A stretch of 64,000 nucleotides of DNA from an uncultured Collinsella sp. (GTDB taxonomy: Bacteria; Actinomycetota; Coriobacteriia; Coriobacteriales; Coriobacteriaceae), in the NCBI GenBank assembly GCA_902479065.1, contig CABSNM010000005.1, positions 45,834-109,833 on the forward strand, in the 5' to 3' direction. The notes under the pieces were generated by a model. That model ran no database searches. It was not told the DNA's origin and worked only from the letters and a program-made list of their open reading frames with translations. Both the position numbers and the translations under genes were made by a program. The first letter of the stretch is position 1; each line of letters starts with the position of its first letter. Positions 50,357 to 58,847 of the stretch are shown here, in pieces.

Positions 50357-50414
50357 GCGCGTCGGATGTTTCGCCGCATCCGACGCGCGTATAGGCGACC
50401 TCCGCGGGGTCGCC
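50357..50414 (+). other. hairpins in the ssnA-ygfK spacer
   Basis: GCGCGTCGGATG (50357-50368) pairs perfectly with CATCCGACGCGC (50377-50388); GGCGACC and GGTCGCC pair at 50394-50414. There is no T run, so they may be mRNA-stability or attenuation elements, resembling those before ssnA. Confidence 0.5.
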
Positions 50415-50488
50415 GGCGCTGTGCTAGCGCTACACCGTATTTGCGCCCGCCGCGCGGTCTCGCCGGGCGTTACAGAGAGGAGCTCATT

Positions 50489-53488
50489 ATGAGCGACATC
50501 ATGAGGCCGATCCCGTTTTCGCAGCTGATGAACTGGATCATCGAGGAGCACAAGACTCAGGGCGCCATCTTTGGCGTGCGCAAGATGGTTACGACCAACC
50601 AAGAGGGCGCGCTTCCCATTTTTGACGAGCGCATCGAGACCCCGTTTGGCCCGGCCGCCGGTCCCAATACGCAGCTTGCCCAGAACATCGTGGCATCCTA
50701 CGTGGCCGGCTCCCGCTTCTTTGAGCTCAAGACCGTTCAGGTGATGGACGGCGAGGAGCTCTCCAAGTGCGTTAACAAGCCCTGTATCGTGGCGCAGGAC
50801 GAGTGCTACAACTGCGAGTGGTCGACCGAGCTTGAGGTTCCGCAGGCCTTTGCCGAGTACGTGAAGGCATGGTTCGCCTGCCACCTGATTGCTCGCGAGT
50901 ATGGTCTGGGCAGCCCGGACGGCTTTGTCTTCAACATGTCCGTGGGCTATGACCTCGAGGGCATCAAGAGCCCCAAGGTCGATGCGTACATTGAGGGCAT
51001 GAAGGACGCTAGCGGCTCCGAGGTGTGGAACGAGTGCCGCACGTGGGCGCTCGCTAACCTGGACAAGTTTGAGCATGTCGATGCCGCGTTTGTCGAGTCC
51101 ATCCCGGCGCGCGTCTCCAACTCCATTACCGAGTCCACGCTGCATGGCTGCCCGCCGGCGGAGATCGAGCGCATCGCGACCTATCTGATTACCGAGAAGG
51201 GTCTCAACACCTACATCAAGTGCAACCCCACGCTGCTGGGCTATGAGTTTGCCCGCCAGCGCCTCAACGAGCTGGGCTTTGACTACATCGTCTTCGATGA
51301 CACGCACTTCCGCGAGGACCTGCAGTGGGCCGATGCCGTGCCTATGTTCGAGCGCCTGATTGCCCTGTGCGCCGAGCGCGGCCTGGAGTTTGGCGTCAAG
51401 CTGACCAACACGTTCCCCGTCGACGTGACGAGGAACGAGCTGCCCTCCACCGAGATGTACATGTCCGGCCGTTCGCTGTTCTCGCTGACCATCGAGGCTG
51501 CCCGCCGCATTACCGAGCAGTTCGATGGCAAACTACGCATCAGCTACTCCGGCGGTGCCACGGTCTACAACATCCGCGCCCTGTACGATGCCGGCATTTG
51601 GCCCGTCACCCTGGCGACCGACGTGCTCAAGCCCGGTGGCTACGAGCGCTTTAGCCAGATGGCCGGCGAGTTTACCGATCTGGACGGCAAGCCGTTCGCG
51701 GGTGTCTCTCTCGAGGCTGTGACTGCGATCCAGACCGATTCGCTCACCAACCCGCTATACAAGAAGCCGCTGCGCCCGCTGCCCGACCGCAAGGTCGCCG
51801 GCAAGAGCCCGCTTTCCGACTGCTTTACCACGCCGTGCCGCACGAGCTGCCCCATCCAGCAGGATATTCCCGCCTACTTGGCGGCTGTTGACGAGGGCCG
51901 CTACGAGGACGCACTCAACATCATCATCGAGCGCAACGCCCTGCCGTTCATTACCGGCACTATCTGCCCGCATCCCTGCGGCCGTGCCTGCGAGCGTGCG
52001 TTCTACGAGCCCGAGGGCGCCCAGATCCGCGCCAGCAAGCTCAAGGCCGCCCGCGAGGCCATGACCGCCGTGCTGCCCAAGCTGCGCGCCCAGGCCATCG
52101 CCAACGACGGCGAGCGCAACGTTGCCGTTATCGGCGGCGGCCCGGCCGGCCTGGCGACGGCGTTCTTCCTGACGCGCGCTGGCGTGCCCGTCACCATCTT
52201 CGAGGCCCGCGATTCGCTCGGCGGCGTGGTCCGTCACGTCATCCCCGAGTTCCGCATTGCGAGCGATGACATCTCCCACGATGCCGAGCTCTGCCTGGCC
52301 TTTGGTGCCAAGGTGCAGCTCAATGCCCGCGTGGAGTCCATTGACGAGCTCAAGGCCCAGGGCTTTACCGACGTGGTCGTGGCCACCGGCGCCTGGATGC
52401 CCGGCTCTGCGGGCCTGGGCGAGGATGCCGAGCTCGACGTGCTGGAGTTCCTCGAGGCCGCCAAGAGGGGCGAGAAGCTCGAGCTGGGCGAGGACGTCGT
52501 GGTCATTGGCGCCGGCAACACCGCCATGGATGCGGCCCGCGTGGCCAAGCGCCTGGCTGGCGTGAAGAACGTGCGCCTGGTGTATCGCCGCACCAAGAAG
52601 CAGATGCCCGCCGACGAGGAAGAGCTTGATCTTGCTCTTGCCGATGGTGTTGAGTTCTGCGAGCTGCTGGCCCCCAAGGCGCTTAACGGCGCCGTGCTGA
52701 CCTGCGACGTCATGGAGCTTGGCGAGCCGGATGCAAGCGGCCGTCGCAGCCCCGTCGCCACGGGCGAGACCGTCGAGCTTTCCGCCACCACGGTGATCTG
52801 CGCCGTGGGCGAGGGCATCGATGCCAGCCTGTACGATGCCGCGGGTGTCGAGCACGACCGTCGCGGCCGCCTTGCCGCCACCTCCACTGGCGTCGAGGGC
52901 GTTTGGGCTGCGGGCGACTGCCGCCGCGGTCCTGCCACCGTGGTCGAGGCTATTGCCGATGCCGCCGAGGTCGCCCGCGCCATCGCCGGCGTGGACTTTA
53001 ACAAGTACGCCGACTGCAACGAGCAGGCCGGCCGCGAGGACACTTGCTACGAGCGCAAGGGGTCGCTGTGCCGCGACAAGCGCAACTGCACCAAGACTCG
53101 CTGCCTGGGCTGCGGCTCGGTGTGCGAGGTCTGCTGCGATGTGTGCCCCAACCGTGCCAACGTGGCAATTAAGGTGCCGGGCCTGGCCAAGCATCAGGTC
53201 GTCCACGTCGATGGCATGTGCAACGAGTGCGGCAACTGCGCCGTGTTCTGTCCCTACCAGGAGGGCCGTCCCTACAAGGACAAGCTCACCCTGTTCTGGA
53301 GCGAGCAGGACATGGAGAACTCCGAGAACGAGGGCTTCCTGGCTGTGGACGAGGACCACTTTAAGGTCCGCGTCGCCGGCACGGTCCGCACCGTCTCGGT
53401 CGATGCCGTCAACACCGGCCTTCCCGAGGCCGTCCGCCTGACCATCAGGGCTGTGCGCGACAACTATCCGTATCTCCTTAAGAAATAG
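50489..53488 (+). CDS. ygfK: YgfK-type iron-sulfur flavoprotein (putative selenate reductase subunit)
   Basis: A 999-residue protein. The N-terminal ~430 residues resemble the dihydroorotate/dihydropyrimidine dehydrogenase barrel (TPFGPAAGPNTQLAQN). Next is a GltD-like section with cysteines for 4Fe-4S clusters (TPCRTSCPIQQDIPAYL, CPHPCGRACERAF), an FAD-binding GGGPAGLATAFFLTRAG and an NADPH-binding GAGNTAMDAARVA. Cysteine clusters CLGCGSVCEVCC and CNECGNCAVFCPY end it. It likely reduces a purine-ring intermediate; the selenate name is historical. GAGAGGAG precedes the ATG. Confidence 0.92.
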   Translation: MSDIMRPIPFSQLMNWIIEEHKTQGAIFGVRKMVTTNQEGALPIFDERIETPFGPAAGPNTQLAQNIVASYVAGSRFFELKTVQVMDGEELSKCVNKPCIVAQDECYNCEWSTELEVPQAFAEYVKAWFACHLIAREYGLGSPDGFVFNMSVGYDLEGIKSPKVDAYIEGMKDASGSEVWNECRTWALANLDKFEHVDAAFVESIPARVSNSITESTLHGCPPAEIERIATYLITEKGLNTYIKCNPTLLGYEFARQRLNELGFDYIVFDDTHFREDLQWADAVPMFERLIALCAERGLEFGVKLTNTFPVDVTRNELPSTEMYMSGRSLFSLTIEAARRITEQFDGKLRISYSGGATVYNIRALYDAGIWPVTLATDVLKPGGYERFSQMAGEFTDLDGKPFAGVSLEAVTAIQTDSLTNPLYKKPLRPLPDRKVAGKSPLSDCFTTPCRTSCPIQQDIPAYLAAVDEGRYEDALNIIIERNALPFITGTICPHPCGRACERAFYEPEGAQIRASKLKAAREAMTAVLPKLRAQAIANDGERNVAVIGGGPAGLATAFFLTRAGVPVTIFEARDSLGGVVRHVIPEFRIASDDISHDAELCLAFGAKVQLNARVESIDELKAQGFTDVVVATGAWMPGSAGLGEDAELDVLEFLEAAKRGEKLELGEDVVVIGAGNTAMDAARVAKRLAGVKNVRLVYRRTKKQMPADEEELDLALADGVEFCELLAPKALNGAVLTCDVMELGEPDASGRRSPVATGETVELSATTVICAVGEGIDASLYDAAGVEHDRRGRLAATSTGVEGVWAAGDCRRGPATVVEAIADAAEVARAIAGVDFNKYADCNEQAGREDTCYERKGSLCRDKRNCTKTRCLGCGSVCEVCCDVCPNRANVAIKVPGLAKHQVVHVDGMCNECGNCAVFCPYQEGRPYKDKLTLFWSEQDMENSENEGFLAVDEDHFKVRVAGTVRTVSVDAVNTGLPEAVRLTIRAVRDNYPYLLKK

Positions 53489-53499
53489 GCGAGTCTCTT

Positions 53500-53979
53500 A
53501 TGGCCAAATCCATTCAACATAACGTGGCCTACGTTGCCTGCGGAAGCGGTTGCGCCTCCGCAGGCGGCGACGCCCGCTGCAGCGAAGGCTGCATTGGCTG
53601 TGGCGCCTGCGTCACGGCCTGCCCCCACGGTGCCATTGCGCTGGTCGATGGCATCGCCCGCGTGGATCGCTCAAAGTGCACGGGCTGTGGCCTGTGCGGC
53701 ATGGCGTGCCCGCAGCGCGTGATTGCCTTCGTCCCCGGCTACCAGAACATTCTGGTGCGCTGCAACAACACCGATAAGGGTGCCATTGCGCGCAAGATTT
53801 GCGACACGAGCTGCATCGGTTGCGGTATGTGCGCCAAAAAGTGCCCTGCCGGCGCTATCCGCATCGAGGACAACTGCGCCCATATCGACGGCGTGGACTG
53901 CCTGTCGTGCGGCATGTGCGCCGTCGTCTGCCCGCATGGCGCCATCCACGACCGCACCGGCATCGCCGCCGGCGTGTAG
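53500..53979 (+). CDS. polyferredoxin-like 4Fe-4S protein
   Basis: A 159-residue protein rich in CxxCxxC motifs: CIGCGACVTACPHG, CTGCGLCGMACPQR, CIGCGMCAKKCPAG and CLSCGMCAVVCPHG, giving room for about four 4Fe-4S clusters, plus extra cysteines near the N-terminus. It resembles the ferredoxin part of RnfB. Placed 11 nt after ygfK and 12 nt before the dehydrogenase gene, it is a likely electron carrier between them. Confidence 0.9.
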   Translation: MAKSIQHNVAYVACGSGCASAGGDARCSEGCIGCGACVTACPHGAIALVDGIARVDRSKCTGCGLCGMACPQRVIAFVPGYQNILVRCNNTDKGAIARKICDTSCIGCGMCAKKCPAGAIRIEDNCAHIDGVDCLSCGMCAVVCPHGAIHDRTGIAAGV

Positions 53980-53991
53980 AAGGGAATCACC

Positions 53992-56769
53992 ATGGCACAG
54001 GAATTCACTTTTACCGTTAACGGTGTCGAGCACACGACGACGGAGAATAAACCACTGCTGCGCTATCTGCGCGACGACCTGCACATTCACTCCGCCAAGG
54101 ACGGCTGCTCCGAGGGCGCCTGCGGCACCTGCACCATCCATGTGGACGGTGCGGCCGTCAAGGCGTGCGTGCTGACCACCGCTCTTGCCGCCGGCCGCAA
54201 CATCGTGACCGTCGAGGGCCTGCCCGAGGACGTGCGCGAGGCCTTTGTGTACGCTTTTGGCGCCGTGGGCGCCGTGCAGTGCGGTTTTTGCATTCCCGGC
54301 ATGGTCATGGCGGGTGCGGCGCTCATCGCCGAGGACCCCGAGCCCACCGAGGAGCAGATCAAGTACGCCATTCGCGGTAACGTCTGTCGCTGCACCGGCT
54401 ACAAAAAGATTATCGAGGGCATCTCGCTGGCCGCTGCGGTGCTCCGCGGCGAAAAGCAGATCGACGAGGACTTGGAGCGCGGCGATGACTACGGCGTGGG
54501 CAAGCGCGCCTTCCGCATCGACGTGCGCAAGAAGGTGCTCGGCGAGGGCAAGTATCCCGACGACATCGACGAGCTCGACCAGCCGGGCCTGACCTATGCC
54601 AGTGCCGTGCGCTCCAAGTATCCGCGCGCCCGTGTGCTCTCCATCGACACCTCCAAGGCCGAGGCCCTGCCCGGTGTGGTGGGCATCCTGCGCGCCGAGG
54701 ACGTGCCGGTCAACCAGGTCGGCCACCTTATCCAGGACTGGGACGTCATGATCGCCCAGGGCGATATCACCCGCTGCGTGGGCGATGCCATCGTGCTGGT
54801 GGTTGCCGAGGACGAGGCGACGCTCGAGAAGGCCAAGAAGCTCGTAAAGATCGATTACGAGCCGCTGGAGCCCGTGCGCAACATCGCCGAGGCCAAGGCC
54901 GTCGACGCTCCGCGCCTGCACGACAGCTTCTTTGCCTTTGGCAACACGGTGGAGCTCAAGGACAACGTATGCCAGAGCCGTCACGTGACGCGTGGCGACG
55001 CCGCCAAGGCGCTGGCGGAGAGCGCGTTTACCGTGACGCAGCGCTTTACTACGCCCTTTACCGAGCATGCCTTCTTGGAGCCCGAGTGTGCCGTCGCCTT
55101 CCCGTACAAGAACGGCGTCAAGGTGCAGTCGACCGACCAGGGTGCCTACGATACGCGCAAAGAGTGTGCCCACATGTTTGGCTGGGACAACGAGCCCGAG
55201 CGCGTGGTCGTCGAGACCATGCTCGTGGGTGGCGGCTTTGGCGGCAAGGAGGACGTGTCCATCCAGCACCTGGCCGCGCTCGCTGCCTATAAGTTCCAGC
55301 GTCCTGTGAAGTGCAAGCTCACGCGCGCCGAGTCGCTCGCGTTCCATCCCAAGCGCCACGCCATGGACGGCACCTTTACGCTGGGCTGCGACGCTGAGGG
55401 CAACTTTACCGGCTTGGATTGCGAGATCAATTTTGACACCGGCGCCTATGCGTCGCTGTGCGGCCCGGTGCTCGAGCGCGCCTGCACGCATGCCGTCGGC
55501 CCCTACAAGTACCAGAACACCGACATTCGCGGCTTTGGCTACTACACCAACAACCCGCCCGCCGGTGCGTACCGCGGCTTTGGCGTTTGCCAGTCCGAGT
55601 TTGCGCTCGAGAGCCTGATCGACCTGCTGGCCGAGAAGGTCGGCCTGGATCCGTGGGAGATCCGCTACCGTAACGCCATCGAGCCGGGCGAGGTTTTGCC
55701 CAACGGCCAGATTGCCGATTGCTCCACGGCACTGAAGGAGACGCTGCTCGAGGTCAAGGATGCCTACTACGCGCATCCCGGACACGCCGGTATCGCCTGC
55801 GCCATGAAGAACGCCGGCGTGGGCGTGGGCCTGCCCGATGCCGGCCGCTGCAAGATCCGCGTCGAGGATGGCCGCGCCGTGGTCTATGCCGCCACGTCCG
55901 ACATCGGCCAGGGCTGCAACACGGTCTTTTTGCAGGACGTTGCCGAGGCCTGCGGTCTGCCGCTGAGCTGCATTGCCAATGGCGAGTGCTCCACCGAGAA
56001 CGCTCCCGACTCCGGCACCACGTCTGGCTCGCGTCAGACGGTCGTGACCGGCGAGGCCGTGCGCGGTGCCGCCTTCCTGCTGCGCGATGCCATGCTTGAC
56101 ATCGAGGCCGGCAAGTCTGCGCCCGCTGCTCCCGTGAATGCGCATGGCGACGGCGTCAAGATCGAGTACGACGACGGTCGCGCCTATCAGCTGCACACGC
56201 AGGAGCTCGTCGCCGGCCAGGGTATGCATCCTCAGGATCCCGCGGCCGCCATCAAGGCGCTCGAGGGATGCGAGTTTGGCTACGTGTACCTGGAGCCGAC
56301 CGACAAGCTGGGCGCCGACGTGCCCAACCCCAAGAGCCACATCTGCTACGGCTTTGCCACGCATGTGGTCATTCTGGATGATGACGGCCGCGTGAGCGAG
56401 GTCTATGCCGCGCACGATTCCGGCAAGGTGGTCAACCCCATCTCCATCCAGGGCCAGATCGAAGGCGGCGTGCTCATGGGTATGGGCTATGCGCTTACCG
56501 AGGATTGGCCGCTCAAGGACTGCGTGCCCCAGGCAAGGTACGGTACGCTCGGGCTGTTCCGTGCGCCCGAGATCCCGAATATCCACGCCATCTACGTGGA
56601 AAAGGACGAGCTGCTGCCCGTGGCATACGGCGGCAAGGGCATCGGCGAGATCGCCACGATCCCCACGGCGCCCGCCGTGCAGAACGCCTACCGCGCGTTC
56701 GACGGCAAGCTGCGTCCAAATCTGCCCATGGCGGATACGCCCTACAGCCGCGTCCGCAACCGCGGGTAG
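53992..56769 (+). CDS. xdhD: molybdenum hydroxylase: xanthine dehydrogenase, XdhD/selenium-dependent type
   Basis: A 925-residue fusion of the 2Fe-2S and molybdenum subunits. Cluster cysteines appear in CSEGACGTCTIHV (from residue 39), CGFCIPGMVMA and CRCTGYKK. The molybdopterin part starts at ~180 and has GGGFGGKEDVS, GAYRGFGVCQSEF and near the end GGKGIGEIATIPTAP with the catalytic Glu. There is no FAD domain, so electrons should pass to another protein such as YgfK via the ferredoxin. The family can require a labile selenium; no in-frame TGA is present. AGAAGGGAA precedes the ATG. Confidence 0.92.
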   Translation: MAQEFTFTVNGVEHTTTENKPLLRYLRDDLHIHSAKDGCSEGACGTCTIHVDGAAVKACVLTTALAAGRNIVTVEGLPEDVREAFVYAFGAVGAVQCGFCIPGMVMAGAALIAEDPEPTEEQIKYAIRGNVCRCTGYKKIIEGISLAAAVLRGEKQIDEDLERGDDYGVGKRAFRIDVRKKVLGEGKYPDDIDELDQPGLTYASAVRSKYPRARVLSIDTSKAEALPGVVGILRAEDVPVNQVGHLIQDWDVMIAQGDITRCVGDAIVLVVAEDEATLEKAKKLVKIDYEPLEPVRNIAEAKAVDAPRLHDSFFAFGNTVELKDNVCQSRHVTRGDAAKALAESAFTVTQRFTTPFTEHAFLEPECAVAFPYKNGVKVQSTDQGAYDTRKECAHMFGWDNEPERVVVETMLVGGGFGGKEDVSIQHLAALAAYKFQRPVKCKLTRAESLAFHPKRHAMDGTFTLGCDAEGNFTGLDCEINFDTGAYASLCGPVLERACTHAVGPYKYQNTDIRGFGYYTNNPPAGAYRGFGVCQSEFALESLIDLLAEKVGLDPWEIRYRNAIEPGEVLPNGQIADCSTALKETLLEVKDAYYAHPGHAGIACAMKNAGVGVGLPDAGRCKIRVEDGRAVVYAATSDIGQGCNTVFLQDVAEACGLPLSCIANGECSTENAPDSGTTSGSRQTVVTGEAVRGAAFLLRDAMLDIEAGKSAPAAPVNAHGDGVKIEYDDGRAYQLHTQELVAGQGMHPQDPAAAIKALEGCEFGYVYLEPTDKLGADVPNPKSHICYGFATHVVILDDDGRVSEVYAAHDSGKVVNPISIQGQIEGGVLMGMGYALTEDWPLKDCVPQARYGTLGLFRAPEIPNIHAIYVEKDELLPVAYGGKGIGEIATIPTAPAVQNAYRAFDGKLRPNLPMADTPYSRVRNRG

Positions 56770-56838
56770 GGTAGGGCACAGACGGCCATTGCTGATGAGC
56801 CGTCCGCACTCAACATCAACTGCATATGCTGCACCTTT

Positions 56839-56872
56839 GGCCCCGGCTCCATCGTGAGCCGGGGCCTTTTGT
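56839..56872 (+). terminator. terminator of the purine operon
   Basis: GGCCCCGGCTC pairs with GAGCCGGGGCC (11 bp), followed by TTTTG. Confidence 0.88.
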
Positions 56873-56890
56873 TTGGAGCGCCTCCGCATG

Positions 56891-57214
56891 CGGAAGCTGC
56901 GTCCCGGAATCCAGCCTCGGAACGGGATTAACTCTCCCAACGGGGCCGCATGCGGAAACTGCGTCCCGGAATCGTGCCTCAGAATGGGATGTGTTTTCCG
57001 CTGGCCGGCCGTTTGGAAAGTGCATCCTAGTTTGAGCGTTTATTCCGGGATGCGGTTTCCGCTGAAGGACTCAACCGGAAAGCACGACCCGTTCCGAGAC
57101 CTGATTCCGGGACACGCTTTCCGCCAGGCCCGCCATCCGGAAAGTGCATCCCGTTTTGAGCGTCCAGGCTGGGCCGCGCTTTCCGTTGGCGTGGCCGTTG
57201 GGAAAACGCGGCCC
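56891..57214. repeat. hairpin array 1 (GGAAA...TTTCC family), 5.5 units
   Basis: Units begin at GG 56892, 56954, 57015, 57077, 57139 and 57201, a period of 61-62 bp. Each ~48-nt unit is an imperfect hairpin (GGAAActGCGTCCC...GGGAtGcGcTTTCC), with a loop resembling GAGCCTC, separated by ~14-nt variable spacers. The array fills the gap after the purine operon terminator. No gene is credible here. Confidence 0.92.
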
Positions 57215-57257
57215 AGATAGGGGGGATGCGATCCGGCGATGCACGGCCTAGCAGCTC

Positions 57258-58256
57258 CTACAGCTCCACGTCGTTGAGCCACGTCGGCAGCGCGGTCTGC
57301 CGGATGCCTGCCGTCTGCAGCTTTTTGGCGAGCATTCCTGCCGAGCGGACCTCGTTCATGGTAAAGCGCAGCAGAGGGTGGCCGTAGAGCGATAGGTGCG
57401 CCTCGCGCTGTCGTTCGGCAACGAGCGCCTCGGCGGTGGTGCGTCCGGCCAGCATGGTCTGGTCGGTATATTTGATGAGCCCGTCGAGCTCGCCCAGCGT
57501 GAGTTCCCGCGCCTGGCGCTCCCAGGCAAAGTCCGTTCGTATGGGCTTGGCCGAATCGAAGGGGTCCGTCAGCTCGTATTGAAGCCAGTCGGGCGCAAAG
57601 CCCGTCTCGATCATGACGGCTCGGGCGACCGATTCCCCGCCGCTCTCGGCGCGGGCGTCGGCATATCGAAGCGTTGTGAGGGCGGTACGAATCGCGCGAC
57701 CATTGCGGGCAGTCGCTCGTTCCTCAACGGCCTCCATCAGCTGTTCCGGCGCAAGGCCGAGCTTTGAGATCGCCGAATCGGCAATGGACATGCCGTCGGC
57801 AAAACCAGTTTGCAGCAGGCAATCTGTGGCCGTTTGGATGGGCGGCGTTACCGATATGCCGGACAGACGGATTGCTCCGACCGGCTCGATCTGATGCCGC
57901 TGAATATGCGCGCCCGGGCGAGCCGACGGCTTGGTGGCACTGCAGACATGCACGACATTCAGGTGTCGCCACGAGACCTCGAGCCCCAGCAGGCAGGCGG
58001 CCGAAAACGAGCAGAACGTCCAATCAGGGTGGATGATCGCAAGGGCGTGAATAATCTCGCAATGACGCTGCGCCCGGTTGAGCTCATCCCAGCGCATTCT
58101 GCGCGCGAACAGTCCCGGCATGGGGGAGACGACCGCGCTGTCGGTGCGCCGAAGGAGCGCTTTTCGGATCGCCGTGCTCGGGGGAATCAGACAGCGCCCT
58201 TCTTGTTCGGCTTGAGTGAGCAGTTGGTCGATGAGCTGGTCATTGCAATGGGTCAT
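57258..58256 (-). CDS. uncharacterised protein with nuclease-like C-terminus (AbiEi/DUF559-like context)
   Basis: A 332-residue protein; AAAAGGAGG supports the start. Residues 1-170 resemble the helical/winged-helix region of AbiEi-type antitoxins and related actinobacterial proteins. Residues ~240-320 carry RTDFAWERQ...LGELDGLIKY and later LLRFTMNEV, the spacing of a Vsr/DUF559-like endonuclease fold (D..E-D-G-K). No toxin partner is adjacent. It is flanked by hairpin arrays on both sides. Function is inferred only; the family assignment needs profile searches. Confidence 0.6.
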   Translation of the reverse strand: MTHCNDQLIDQLLTQAEQEGRCLIPPSTAIRKALLRRTDSAVVSPMPGLFARRMRWDELNRAQRHCEIIHALAIIHPDWTFCSFSAACLLGLEVSWRHLNVVHVCSATKPSARPGAHIQRHQIEPVGAIRLSGISVTPPIQTATDCLLQTGFADGMSIADSAISKLGLAPEQLMEAVEERATARNGRAIRTALTTLRYADARAESGGESVARAVMIETGFAPDWLQYELTDPFDSAKPIRTDFAWERQARELTLGELDGLIKYTDQTMLAGRTTAEALVAERQREAHLSLYGHPLLRFTMNEVRSAGMLAKKLQTAGIRQTALPTWLNDVEL

Positions 58257-58552
58257 GAGCTACCGCCTCCTTTTGGGTAGCAAAAACGTATCAGCTGGAA
58301 CTTGCCGCTCAGCTGACCAAAAGCTGACCAAAATCTAACCATGCAGGTAGATGACCTGCTTTTGGCGACATATTTCTTGTTTGAATCGGTGGGCGGTAAT
58401 CGGCGACCGTGAACGGTAGCTGGATATGAAGTCTTGGTAAGTTTCGGGACGTGTACTTTTTGAAAAAGAGCATTCTATCTGCTGTTGTGTGTTTCTGGAT
58501 CGCATATTTGAAGGCATGTGATAAGGGCGGCGGACTGTCGCCTTGTACCTGC

Positions 58553-58722
58553 GGAAACTGTGACCCGGAATGAGCGCTCGGAATGGGATGCATTTTCCGG
58601 TAGAAGCTTCAGCGGAAAGTGCATCCCAGAATTCAGGCTCAGAACGGGACGCGCTTTCCGGATGGCATGTTTGGCGGAAACTACGGCCCAGTTTTTGGCT
58701 CCAGAACGGGATACATTTTCCG
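58553..58722. repeat. hairpin array 2 (GGAAA...TTTCC family), 3 units
   Basis: Three units begin at GG 58553, 58614 and 58676 (period 61-62 bp) and match array 1 in arms, loop and spacer length. The stretch 58257-58550 before it shows only GCTGACCAAAA-type short repeats and no gene. Confidence 0.9.
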
Positions 58723-58768
58723 GAACGGTCCACGTGCGGTGGGGCACCGCCCCTCTTGCGTGCGCCGC

Positions 58769-58832
58769 TTGTCGAATTACGTTATAGCTAGCTATATTAT
58801 AGGAAGATATAATATAGCTAGCTATAACGTAA
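58769..58832. promoter_or_regulatory. promoter with perfect 25-bp palindrome before the ATPase gene
   Basis: Arms 58777-58801 and 58808-58832 are perfect inverted repeats around loop GGAAGA. Each arm contains the inner palindrome ATAGCTAGCTAT, and the two copies are 30 bp apart centre to centre. TTGTCG (58769-58774) and TATATT (58793-58798), spaced 18 nt, form a promoter whose -10 lies in the left arm. It is a likely operator or strong mRNA leader hairpin. Confidence 0.75.
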
Positions 58833-58847
58833 AGGAAGGATGGCCCT

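Noticed and set aside
53992..56769. Selenocysteine codon in the xanthine dehydrogenase gene
   Set aside because: The reading frame has no internal TGA; any selenium would be a cofactor, not an encoded residue.
53671..56940. 1089-codon minus-strand frame opposite the XDH gene
   Set aside because: Shadow of ferredoxin and XDH coding sequences, with His/Gly/Val-rich composition typical of antisense frames here.
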